The position numbers were made by a program, and so were the translations under genes. From contig JAZBRS010000020.1 in NCBI GenBank assembly GCA_037176725.1, positions 95,374,501-95,438,500 on the forward strand: a stretch of 64,000 bases of DNA, given 5' to 3'. Source of the stretch: Posidonia oceanica (taxonomy: Eukaryota > Streptophyta > Magnoliopsida > Alismatales > Posidoniaceae). Positions 46,475 through 56,793 of the stretch are shown here, piece by piece; positions within the stretch are counted from its first letter, which is position 1, and the number at the start of each line of letters is the position of its first letter. The notes under the pieces were generated by a model. The model was not told the DNA's origin, ran no database searches, and was given only the letters and a program-made list of their open reading frames with translations.

Positions 46475-46930
46475 TTGTTCGCGATGGAGGACTCCGAGCA
46501 GAAAGACCCTGAAGATGGGCAACAGTGGCTGCTGTACTTTGACGGCACGGTCAACAGAAGGGACAGAGGCATTGGTGCGGTACTAGCGACACCACAAGGG
46601 CAACTAATCCCCTTTGCAAGGAAGCTAACCTTCAAATGCACCAACAACGAAGCGGAATATGAAGCATGCATGCTAGGATTGAAGGTCGCACTCGAGCATG
46701 ATGCACGGAAACTACATGTGCACAGTGATGCAATGCTAGTCATCTCCCAGGTGAATGACGATTGGAGGACGAAGGTACCAAAGCTTGTGCCATATCATGA
46801 ACATATACTGAAGCTTATTGAGGAGTTTGAAGACATCCACTTCACGTTCATAAACTAAGCCAAGAACGCATATGCAGATGCGCTGGCAACCTTAGCGTCC
46901 TGGCTCAGCATACTTGAAGACCGTGCAGTA
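46475..46930 (+). pseudogene. Second, archaeal-type RNase H (aRNH) of the Tat lineage
   Basis: WLLYFDGTVNRRDRGIGAVL with the first Asp at 46541, then NNEAEYEACMLGL (Glu), HSDAMLVISQVN (Asp) and, after a TAA at 46856, AKNAYADALATLAS (last Asp). All four acidic positions are visible. A second RNase H between the first and integrase is a lineage marker for Tat elements. Confidence 0.9.
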
Positions 46931-46948
46931 GACGTATCGGTCACCCGC

Positions 46949-47376
46949 ATGGAACAGTCTGCACACTGCATGAACATAGAAGAAGCAAATCTAGCAAAAG
47001 AATTGCCGTGGTATCACGACGTCAAAGCATTCCTGGAATCCAGCAGCCTCCCGTCTGGCACTTCAATAGTAGATAGAAAGACCTTGGCACGTTTGGCATC
47101 AAAGTACGTGCTAGGAGCAAGGCGTCTCTATAGAAGGTCCTACAACCAGATGCTCCTGCACTGTGTGGGCACGAAAGAGGCTGACGCCCTGATGCTTCAA
47201 GTCCATGTAGGGACATGCGGCCCGCACATGAATGGTGTACTATTAGCCAAAAAGATAATGTTGCGAGGCTACTTCCGGTCGACCATGGAGGCAGACTGTT
47301 GCCACTTTGTCTGCAGGTGCCACAACTGTCAGATCCATGGGAACTTCATCCATGCTCCCCCGTAGCAGCTGCATAG
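46949..47376 (+). pseudogene. Tat-lineage integrase, zinc domain only, truncated
   Basis: ELPWYHDVKAFLESSSLP, then LARLASKYVLGARRLYRRSYN, HVGTCGPHMNG and CRCHNCQIHGNFIHAPP (His and Cys pairs of the H2C2 finger). TAG at 47363 sits where the family usually has an acidic or Gln residue before LHS. The frame is cut at 47377 by the next LTR; the core would lie outside the window. Confidence 0.85.
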
Positions 47377-49626
47377 TGTGATCGTTCGGGGACTTCTGGA
47401 CCGGCGAGGGCCCGAGAGTAATCGATCACGGCATCGGTGCAATCCAAGGGTGGATACTTGACTCGAAAATACCAGGAAAACAAGCGAAGAACGCAAAGGA
47501 AAAACAAAAGAAAAGAAAATGGAGTCGCCACCTAATCTATTAAAAATCGGAAGATTAGGAAAATCATACACGAAAACATGCAGAAAACTTATGCAGTTTA
47601 AAAAACATGCAAATCCGATCCAAATGTATGACACAAGATCAATGCGGTCCAGAGAAAGGGTACGGACTCCTGTTACGTGCGAGGAAGGTGTTAGGCACCC
47701 CCGACACACCCGAGGAAGTCGGTTTTTCTTGGCTAATTCTCTCTTGTGTGGCAAATGTTGGTGTATAATGCCGGTTTATGTTTGGCCGAGGGTGGAATGC
47801 AACATGCAATTATAAACCATGCAAAGCTTAGCAAAACCACGTTTAAATGACTGTTTAAAATTAAAATACCATTACGCGATGATAAACGAAACAAGGAAAC
47901 AAAACCAAGGCAAGGCGATTCAAAACAAAGCGGCAAACAAGGGCTCAGCACACTGTCTGGAACCTGGCCTGAGTCGTCGGTCACCACGGTGATAGTGCAC
48001 GTCACTGCTATGCGCATCGATGGTGCAAGTCGCCGCTTTGATTGGCGGCCAAGGCTGCTGCAGGCAAGCCAGACAGTGAGCTTCGTCGGCCGACCAAGCC
48101 ATGCAAACAGCCATAAAACCTGCAAGTAAACACTCACACAAACAGACGGCATAACAAGGAACACATTCATGCAAACAACATGCAAAACGAGCCTCTGGGT
48201 CATGTGATTCACCGGCGCAAAGTCCGGCCTGGAAACTGTTAAAAACATAGTCGAGTCGCTGCTACACTTGGCGACACGACTGGCAGTTTGCCTACCGAAG
48301 TTCGGTGCCAAATCACGCGCCGCTGGCAATGCCTAAAATTGAGATGATGATCGGGGAAGCTCGACGGCGTTCCCAGGAACACATGCATGTAATCAAAATA
48401 AAAAACGGGCCTCTGGATCGCCCCACCCACCTAATGGGTTTCCTTGCCAGCGACCGCAGACTCCGGCGGCCATGGAGGAGAGTCTGCGGAGCTTCGGAGC
48501 TTACGCACAGCTCACAGGAAGCTAGGTGGAGGTGAGACGAAGCTAAGGAAATAAACAAAACCAAAAACGAGTGACCGTGTGCTCCCCTCCACCTCCTCAC
48601 CATCGACGACCGGCGACGCTTGCTGTCCAGCCACAAGGGAGGCCGGGAGTGTGCTGGGGTGCATCTAGGGTGTCGGCGAGTAGTGGGGAAGAAAGGTGGA
48701 TGTGTGGTGAAGCTAATGGGATAAAAAAATTGGGAGTCCGAGCTTCTCCGAAGGTCCCTTCAATGCGCTGAAGTTCGCAGGTGTCGCTGGTCGTGTTGAC
48801 GGTGGTGAGCTCGAGAACTTCCTTGGAATACGGAGGAGGTTCGGGGAAGGTCCGGTCATGCAAGGTGGGTGTGGGTGAGCTCAGGGACAGTCCACGCCGC
48901 GTGCTCAAGGGCCAGACGGCCTCACATGGGCGGCAGACGTCGCCGTAGCCAAGGAAGAAGAAGTGGAAAATGGTGAAATAAGATGCTAAAAAATGTGGGA
49001 AATATATAGAAATGACCTACTCTCTACGAGGAACAAAACTAGATGGAAAGGGGAGAGGTTACCTAAGCGGAGGCGGTTGTCTTCTCTAGCTCCGGCAAGG
49101 TCAAACGGCAGCAAACTTGGAAGGCAGCGAGGGGGGGGACTCTCGGAGGCATGGGATGCTCGGGGGAGATTCACTCTCACACAAGGGGAGATTTTGGAAC
49201 GCTCTGGAGGTCGGTAGCTCTCTGAATTGTGAGAAGTGGTTGGGAAGTGTTATGGGTCACTGATTTTGATCGACGAAGCTGTCAGGTGGCAGAGGTCGGT
49301 CATCAGGCGGAGGGGACGGTGAGTAAGTGTTGCAGGGTGGCAGAGGACGCAAAAGTCATTTGGAGGGGACGGGAAGTAAGTGGAGTAAGTGGTGGAGAGG
49401 ACGGCGAGTAAGTGCCGGAGGTCGGTGGAGAGGGTGACGGCAAGGCACGCACAGGAGTTCGAATTGGTCCCGAGTTGCCGCTCCACATGGCAACAATGCA
49501 CGTCGCCTCTGGGATAGGCGACAACACTAGTTGCTGCTGGGACGGGTGACAGAGCTGAACAGGGCCTGCTACAGTGAAATCCAGGCCCGTTCCCAGTAGT
49601 CTGGGATGCTAATGAGCCTAGGTTAG
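47377..49626 (-). repeat. 3' LTR of a minus-strand Tat-type element, main part
   Basis: The LTR end CGAACGATCACA is at 47377. The LTR runs right to 49626, where a complete element interrupts it, and resumes at 59184-59530 with the start TGTAGACACCCCGTTTTGG. Total about 2.6 kb. CATAG at 47372-47376 is the possible left target duplication; its partner is not in the window. Inverted repeats GTCGCC/GGCGAC occur near 48035, 48254 and 49493. Confidence 0.8.
49622..49626. repeat. Target site duplication GTTAG, left copy
   Basis: Identical to 59184-59188. Confidence 0.95.
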
Positions 49627-51981
49627 TGTAATCGTCTCTTTTGATGTTCGACGCGGGGGCCGCTGCCAAAGCTCGCAGACACCCGGCTGAAGAGAGAGAG
49701 AGGACCACAGTTAATGGTGGATTCGAGGAGAGTTCGACTCCAGGAACAACACCAATAAATGATGAAATCAAGGAAAAGAATAAAGATAAAGCAAAAGGGA
49801 GTCGCCACCTAGTCTAATGTCGGAAGACGAGGAAAACCGAAGGAAAACAATGACGTGCATGCAATATGATGCTAAATGTGTGACTCGTGCCAATGGATGC
49901 AGACACAATGGTCCTAGCAGGCCAAGAGATGGGTAAGGACTCCTGTTACACGTGGGGAAGGTATTAGGCACCCCCGACACGCCCGAGGAGCGGTCTTTCT
50001 AGGCTAACCTCGCTCGCATGTGCCGAATGAATGCTATGCTATGCCATGAATGCTTTAGTATGCTTGAAAGTATGCTTAAGATGCCATGATGCATGAAGGG
50101 AAACAAAACATGCAATCTGCGTGCTCAGGTATGTTGCCCGGGTTCCGAACGGGACGGGCCCTGGTTCGTAAGAACTCCAAACAGTAATTGTCATCGCCCT
50201 ATATGCAATGCAGGCGGAAAACAAGTATAGAGGAATGCTAAAGCAAGAGGATAATGCTCAAATAAACATGCATAAATGCTAAATGAAACCATAGAAGTGA
50301 CAATGCAATGCTGGAATGTAAACATGCATAAAGGAAAGCAAATGCAAGGATGGTGAGGTTCTGTTCGTGTCAGCAAAGGTCCTTGTCAAAAACGCGAGAG
50401 ACCTTCGCATAACAGCCTTTAGGACAACAAGATTCCAAAGCCAAAATGTAGGATTAATCCTATTCAATTCAATATGAAACTGATCAAATGAAGTAGGGGG
50501 ATTAACTAGGATGGTAGATATGCAATAATATGCAAAAAACAAGCATAAACATGGGTTGGAAAATGGCAAGGAACTCTGCCCGAAATCATAGTCAACAACG
50601 CGAGAGGTCCACGTGGGACCTCGGTGCGAGACCGGTCTATTCAAGCAGAGGTCCTTCATTACCGGATTCCGGGCCTGATTCTAAATGGAATGCAATGAAA
50701 TCAGTCAGGGAAGCAAGGTGGTGTACTAGGCTACCCAACCGATATGCAAACTCACGGTGGCGCCGCCCGAATCGCTGCCCCTGCCTCAGCAGTATGGCGC
50801 CGGCGACTGTGCGTCTCCGTCGGCCATGGAGGCGGCTTGGAGGGTGCGGTCAACCGTGGGCACACTGAGGAGGCTTGAGGCAACCAAGGGGAACAATCCC
50901 AGAGGCTCAGAGCGGCGGGGCGAAGCAGCCACGTGCGCGACGGCGAGAGGCCATGCACGGGCCGTCTGCTCTCTGCAAGAGGCGATGGAAGAGGGCTAAA
51001 ATAGGCAATGCAGCTAGATAGGAAAGTAAATAAAGCTCAGGGAAACAAACACGCAATGCAAGGAAAGTAATCTAAGCTAAATAGAGGCCAGAGATTGCCA
51101 GAGATGCGCTGTGGGGCTGTCTTCTCTAGCGACGATGTTGCTTCTAGCGTGCGGCTGGGTGGAGGCTGTAGGGCTGCTGCGGATATTCTGGGGCCATGGT
51201 GAGTTGGGTCTCTCACTCACGGGCTCTGGAGGATACTCGGGGGGCGGTGATTCACGCTGGGGGGACTCAACGGCTCAGAGGTGGCCGGAGTTGGGTTTCT
51301 CCGCTCTCAGACGTGAGGCGGAGGCGCTCAGGGCTCAGGGATGCTAAGGGGAGTTTTGTGGGATCTCAGGGATGCTCACCGAGTGTAGGGGAAGCCAACC
51401 GAGGCTGGGTTACTGTTTTATAGGTGTTTGGAAAATGTGCTGGCCATTGGCATGGATCTGGATTTAAATCGGGCAGGCGTGATGTTGGCTGAAGATCGAC
51501 GAGTGGAAATGGTTGGAACGGAGGGCTAGATGACCCAAGTGTCCGGAGGCACAGATTCAGATCGGTGGGAGCTAATGGCGAGCGAGGAAAAGGTGGGCCA
51601 AGGTGACTGGACCGCCTGACTTTCACTACCGACACAGGACAAAACGAGAGAGCTCGGTGCGAGTGTTAGTCTGTCAGTTTACGCCATTGACACAGGACAA
51701 AACGCGGGAGCTCTACGCGAGAGCTCCACACAAGAGTAATCCTGTCAGTTTGGCTGCCCCACCTTCTGAGCTTGTTTCTCTGGTTCGTGGACCATCCGGG
51801 GCTATGGTTTTGAGGTATTTGTGGTGTTGGATGTATTAAGGTATGATTGGTGGAGTTTTGGCAGGTCTGGGCTGGTTTGGGTCTAGGTTTGGGGTTTCAA
51901 GAAAAGGTGGGGGCCGCCTCGTCCGTGCGCGCTTTCTGGAGCAAAAAACCGTCGCTCGACTTCCAGATTTGGGTGTCTACA
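49627..51981 (-). repeat. 3' LTR of the non-autonomous element (2355 bp)
   Basis: TGTAGACACCCAAATCTGG (51981) to CGATTACA (49627), minus strand. Confidence 0.92.
50604..50622. promoter_or_regulatory. G-box palindrome in the 3' LTR
   Basis: GAGGTCCACGTGGGACCTC, a near-perfect 19-bp palindrome centred on CACGTG. Confidence 0.55.
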
Positions 51982-51995
51982 GATGCCCCTCCCTG
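51982..51995 (-). other. Polypurine tract of the non-autonomous element
   Basis: CAGGGAGGGGCATC on the minus strand, directly before the 3' LTR. The sister element has the same tract at 59531-59544. Confidence 0.75.
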
Positions 51996-52189
51996 AGCTA
52001 GGTCGAGGGGACCATGGCCATTGCTCAGGGTTGACAAAGACACCCCGTCTGAAGTCGGTGGGAGAAATGTTACTGTCGGCGTGAGTCACTTATTCGGTGG
52101 ATGCATCGGAAAGTCGTGACTCGTTGCCGCAATGTAGATGCTAATGCCAACACTAGGATGCGACGCCAATGCATGGCTAGCATGCGGTG

Positions 52190-52993
52190 TTAATGTTGAT
52201 GCATGATGCAAAAACTACACTGATGTTCACGTTGAACTCCGCTAGGGAAAACATGCGATGGCAGTGTGTATGCGATGCTGATGCTGATGCTCGTTGCGCT
52301 ATACTCCACTGGGGGGAAAGCGAGTGATGCATGCACGCGGTAGTGGCGGAAAAATGCAATGCAGAGGTCACTGGGCAAGGCCAGACGACGGGAGTGCGCT
52401 GATAGGTGTACGGCTCTAGCGCAGGTGCCATTCACCGAGTAGTCTCGAGGTGAAGGCGATGCAAGAGTTGTAAGTAAGATGCAGTGACTGTGCATGCGGT
52501 GGTGGAAAAATGCAATGTAGAGGTCGCTGTGCAGGGCTAGAGGACGAGAGTGCACTGAATGGTGTGCGGCTCTAGCGTGGGTGCCATTCACCGAGCAGTC
52601 TCGAGGTGAAGGCGATGCAAGAGTTGTAAGTAAGATGCAGTGGATGTGCATGTAGTGGCGGAAAAATGCAATGCAGAGGTCGTTGGGCAAGGCCAAATGA
52701 CGAGAATGCGCTGAGCGATGTACGGCTCTAGCGCAGGTGCCATTCACCGAGCAGTCTTGAGGTGAAGGCGATGCAAGAGTTGTAAGTAAGATGCAGTGGA
52801 TGTGCATGCGGTGGTGGACACGCAATGTCCGGGAAAACGGAATGCGGAAGTTGGGGTGATGACCACAGAGGAGTAGCAATGCAATAAGAATGCAATGTTG
52901 TGCAGTGAAATGCAGTGTATATACAGTGGGACGCTGGGCACGCGAAACCAAGGAAATGATCCTAGACCGCGTACTACTGTGGGCGTCATCCAA
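52190..52993 (-). other. 267-codon open frame across tandem repeats
   Basis: An open frame in element sense spans three ~52-residue repeats (MHIHCILLTTLASPSP, DCSVNGTCARA, RHLALPNDLCIAFF). No known domain. It may be an accident of repeats whose lengths are multiples of three; coding status is unproven. Confidence 0.25.
52330..52820 (-). repeat. ~156-bp tandem repeat, three units plus a partial
   Basis: TAGTGGCGG or TGGTGG at 52341, 52500, 52653 and 52812 gives unit lengths of 159, 153 and 159. Each has AAAAATGCAATG, GGTGCCATTCACCGAG and GGTGAAGGCGATGCAAGAG. It lies in the 3' untranslated region of the element, a place where Tat elements are known to build tandem repeats. Confidence 0.9.
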
Positions 52994-53204
52994 AGCAAGC
53001 CATGCTGTAAAAAAGGTTTGCTGGTGCTGTAGATGCTGCCTTGGGCAATACGCAAACTAGGGGTTTGGATCCTAAGCACGTGATATCCGTGTAGTGATGA
53101 GATGTAGTACTAGGACTGACTCTACAGAGGGATACAAAGAAGCTATATGATGTTATGCAATGAGATGCTGATGCTATGCAACATAATGCTATTACACTAT
53201 GACG

Positions 53205-54075
53205 AAAGCATGATAGGTTAACGGACCTATCGCCGGATAGTTGGGGAATATCGGCCTACGAGGAGTTGATGGACTCATCACCGGATAGTTGGGGCTATCA
53301 GCCCGGGAGGAGTTAACGGACTCACCATCAGATTGTTAAGGCTATCAGCCTGCGAGGAGTTAACAGACTCATCACCGGATAGTTGGGGATCATTAGCCCG
53401 GATGATGGTGGAGAAGGGCGGGTATACTAAACCATGAGGTGCGACAGAGGTCCGTAGACGCTCCCGCGACAGTTGGGGATGTCAGCCCAAATGAGGGTGG
53501 CGATACCAAAAGGCAACAAAAAGAGATGCCCTTGGTATCAGGAATGATACCAGGGGGCAGCCGAGGTGCCCTTAGTATCGAAGGTGGCGACAGGCCAGCG
53601 AGTCTGTCAGGCAAGAGAGGTGGTGACAAGTGGGAGGACTTGTAACCACGAATGCAATGGAAATGCCATACCCGAAGGTGTGGCAGGGGTCCGTAGACAT
53701 TCCCGTAACAGTTAGGGATGTTAGCCCGATGCAGGCGGAAATGTGATACTAGAGGACAGCCAAATAAAGATGCCCCTGGTATCGGTGGAGATACCAGGGG
53801 ACAGCCGAAGCGTCCCTAGCATCGAGATGCAAAGTAGAGACAAAACTAACATGTTTGCTAGCAGAGTAGTTAGGGGTACCAGCTCGATGCAAAGGAATGC
53901 AGAATGATAGGTTAATGGACCCATCACCGAGCAGTTAGGGCTGCCAGCCCGGTGCAGATGGATGCAAAGTGATAGGTTAACGGACCCATCGCCGAGCAGT
54001 TAGGGCTGTCTGCCCGGTTATGACATTTTAACAGGTGTCGCCCGAGCAGTTGGGGCTGCCAGCCTGATATGGTGA
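53205..54075 (-). repeat. Hairpin minisatellite array 1
   Basis: Four ~47-bp units (GATAG or GATTG at 53236, 53284, 53331, 53378), then looser copies near 53468, 53705, 53862, 53929, 53994 and 54046. Each has a conserved loop TTAGGG/TTGGGG between short complementary arms, followed by AGCCC. A second hairpin with a TTAACGG-like loop precedes many of them (for example GATAGGT and ACCTATC at 53212-53231). Confidence 0.85.
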
Positions 54076-54239
54076 GATGGAAGTAAAGGCTCACCGTGCA
54101 ATGTGCAATGCCGATGGAGAATGCAATGGATAAGTGTGATGCAAATGCAAAGAAAGTACAAGGGATACAAGGAGGAAAACAGGGGGACCCATCGCAGTGA
54201 GTGTGCAATGCCTCAGAGTGGGCAAGTTTCGTAATGTCA

Positions 54240-55550
54240 CGGGGTGACAAACGAGGGACCTGCCAGTCATCACAGACCTCTTAACACGGTAGGGGCCAAA
54301 ACTCGGAAAGCGCAGAGCCTCTGAGCAGGGCTAAGCAAAAAGTGCTCGTCCTTGACTCCGATTTTCGAAAATAGGGAGAAGGGAAGGATAGATTATTATG
54401 CATGCATGCTTTTTGGTGGCTTAGGATTCGAAGCAGTTGATGCCGAGAGGATGCTTTTGCATTTTTGACTCGGGAGTTCTCGATCCTCGAGCAACGCTAT
54501 GTCGAGTTGTGGTCGGTGGCTCTCATTCTCACTCTTGGTTCAGGATGAGGCCTCAGCTTCGCAGAGTATAGCCTTTGGCTGCACGTCAATAGCAGAAACA
54601 TTGGGCGTAGCCTTACAGCCTCTGTCTTAACTCCTCAGGGACCAACTACCGCTTTTAACGCTTTCGGATAGATGTTTCTTTTCCCCTCTTGAGTGACTAG
54701 ATTTGCATCTAACCTGCCAAGGAAGTGAAGTTGTTGCTTGCATAAGGGATTTGAGTGTGCTGCTTTGCTCGGAGGATGGGGCCAGGTCCTCTTGATGATG
54801 CTTCTCGTGCAGTTGGCAATTGCTGCTTGTAGTTAGAGGTTGAGGTGGCTTTGATTCTTGTCCTAGTCACTCCCCTCATGGGCGCCTTCTTTCTTCAACT
54901 TCTTTCTTCATTTTTCTTTTCATGCCCAATATGCATATCATGCTATTTTATTTTTTTGCTCACATGATCTCAATTCTTTTGGATATGCATTTCTTCGCCC
55001 TCTTGGGTAGCGGTCTCTGATGAGGCGTTAAGAATTCGACTGGTTGGCATGCACCCTCAGCCTCTGCTGTATGTACAGGCAGCCTCTAGCTATGCTCTGC
55101 TCTACTTTGGTCCTCTCCATGTCTGGTGGACTTTCTTGACAAGGTGGATCTCGCTTCTGGGAGTTCTGAACTTAGCGAGATGTTCTGTTTTGCTCTCAGT
55201 CTCACTTTGTAGCCACATGCAAGAAATGGCGCTGCTCGGGTGAGACCTGCCTGAGATTGTCGATGTTTGACATCCTCTCGGTGTTGCTCGTTGTCCCAAA
55301 GCCAATTTCTGGATTATGCAAATGTTTATGTGTTTTGTGGATTTTACACATGTTTTGGCTTTGTGGATTTTGTAATTTTTAGGGTTTTTCTGTTTTAAGA
55401 ACACATAAAAAAGGGAAAACCGACGGAAAGGAAAACCTGTTTTTGTAGTTTTGCATATTTTGATTTTTTTTATGTTTTGTCTTTTATAAGAAGCATGAAA
55501 TGATCTACACATGCAGGAGAGGTAGATATGTGCAAGCAGGAAGTGATAGA
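54240..55550. other. Interior of the non-autonomous element, no feature recognised
   Basis: No coding motif and no repeat structure seen. Mixed composition, with T-rich runs at 54900-54960 and 55320-55480. Confidence 0.5.
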
Positions 55551-55554
55551 CATG

Positions 55555-55875
55555 TGCAAGATGATAGGTTGACGGACCTATCACCGGATAGTTAGGGCTA
55601 TCAGCCCAGTGTGACATTTTAATGGGTGTCAACCGAGCAATTAGGGCTGCTAGCCCGGTGAGAAGTTAATGGACTCATTGCCAGATAGTTAGGGCTATCA
55701 GTCCGGGGCGAATGCGAGAATGCGGGATGACATTTTAATGGACGTCAACCGAGCAGTTAGGGCTACCAGCCTGGGCAGAGAAAACTCCAGACAAGACCAA
55801 CATACTTGCCGAACAGAGCGCCAGACACTTTGACGGATGTCATCCGGGCAGTTAGGGCTACCAGCCCGAAGGTGA
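55555..55875 (-). repeat. Hairpin minisatellite array 2
   Basis: Five further copies (near 55584, 55637, 55682, 55751, 55843) alternating a GATAG...CTATC stem with a GCAG...CTGC-like stem around the same TTAGGG loop. Copies are preceded by TTGACGG or TTTTAATGG loops with arms GATAGGT/ACCTATC and GACA/TGTC. Confidence 0.85.
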
Positions 55876-56047
55876 TTTTTATGGTGGTATGAATGATATG
55901 TATATGAATGCTCTATTATGCGCTCTCTCACCAAGTATGTCCTGAGTAGGTTGAATACTCAAACAAGCTCACAGGGGAATAGGTTTATTGACTCAAGTCA
56001 GAAAAAGTAGGTTCATGTCGAAATCCTGGCCAAAGCCAGACAGTGTC

Positions 56048-56215
56048 GAGTGGTGCGTTTGGGAGCCGTCAACCAACCAAAGCATGGGTTGTACCCCCTA
56101 GTAACACCGACACGACCCCAGACAAGGGGGGACAAGGCCAATCCACCTGCGCTATCGCCAAAGCGACAGAACAGGCGGACGGGACTTATCCTTCTCAGAC
56201 TAATGGGTGGACTCA
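56048..56215 (-). other. Conserved leader block of the non-autonomous element
   Basis: Minus-strand match to 33350-33535 and 63638-63800: GAGTCCACCCATTAGTCTGA, CCCCCTTGTCTGGGGTCGTG, GGGTACAACCCATGCTT. It is kept although the element has no genes, which suggests a cis-acting role such as packaging or dimerisation. Confidence 0.7.
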
Positions 56216-56767
56216 AGGGGGAGGAATGCATGCTCTCTAGGATGTCCATTCATGCAAGAATGCTTTGATGTTTTTTACTTGCTTTTTATTTAGCCAAAGG
56301 GGAAAAAATGCAAGTTCGGCTCTAGTTATTCTTAGGTGTTATTGCTTGGCTTTATTTGTTGCTTTTAAATTAAACCAGAGGGGATGCAGATATGTCTCTA
56401 ATGTCCCAGGCATGGCATATGCGAAAGGGGAAAGAAACATGGAATTATGGCATGTAAATATCACACAACAAGACAAAAGGCATGTGCAAGTGTTTGTGGA
56501 CAAGATGGTGGAAAAGGGGAAACATCCATCACATCAAAAGACATGCTGCAGAATATGTGCAAGTGGTGACATGGCATAAGTGTGCAAGTAAGCAATCACC
56601 ACTCAAGAAGCAAGTAAGCATGGCATAAGTGAGCAACAAAGCATGGATTAAGCAACCAAAGATAAGGCAAGCATAGACAAGGCAAGCATAAGCACAAAGG
56701 CAACCAAGTGCAACAAAAAAAAAAAAAACCGAGCAAGCGAAAAAGCCAAGCGAAAGCCGGAGTCTAG

Positions 56768-56787
56768 TATCCCCAGTGGAGTCGCCA
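56768..56787 (-). other. Primer-binding site of the non-autonomous element
   Basis: TGGCGACTCCACTGGGGATA on the minus strand, six bases after the 5' LTR end. It starts with TGG, complementary to the tRNA CCA end. tRNA not identified. Confidence 0.8.
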
Positions 56788-56793
56788 CTTTCC

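Larger units (their letters stand above)
26504..47376 (+). mobile_element. Tat-lineage Ty3/gypsy retrotransposon, LTR to integrase, with nested insertions
   Basis: 5' LTR 26504-28779, primer site, tandemly duplicated leader, gag, protease, G-patch, RT, RNase H, a second RNase H and integrase N-terminus. A second, archaeal-type RNase H after the first marks the Tat branch of non-chromoviral Ty3/gypsy. Insertions: 29756-31862 and 37642-43448, both with target duplications, and a third starting at 47377. The rest of integrase and the 3' LTR lie outside the window. Coding frames are kept over kilobases and are broken mainly by stops. Confidence 0.85.
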
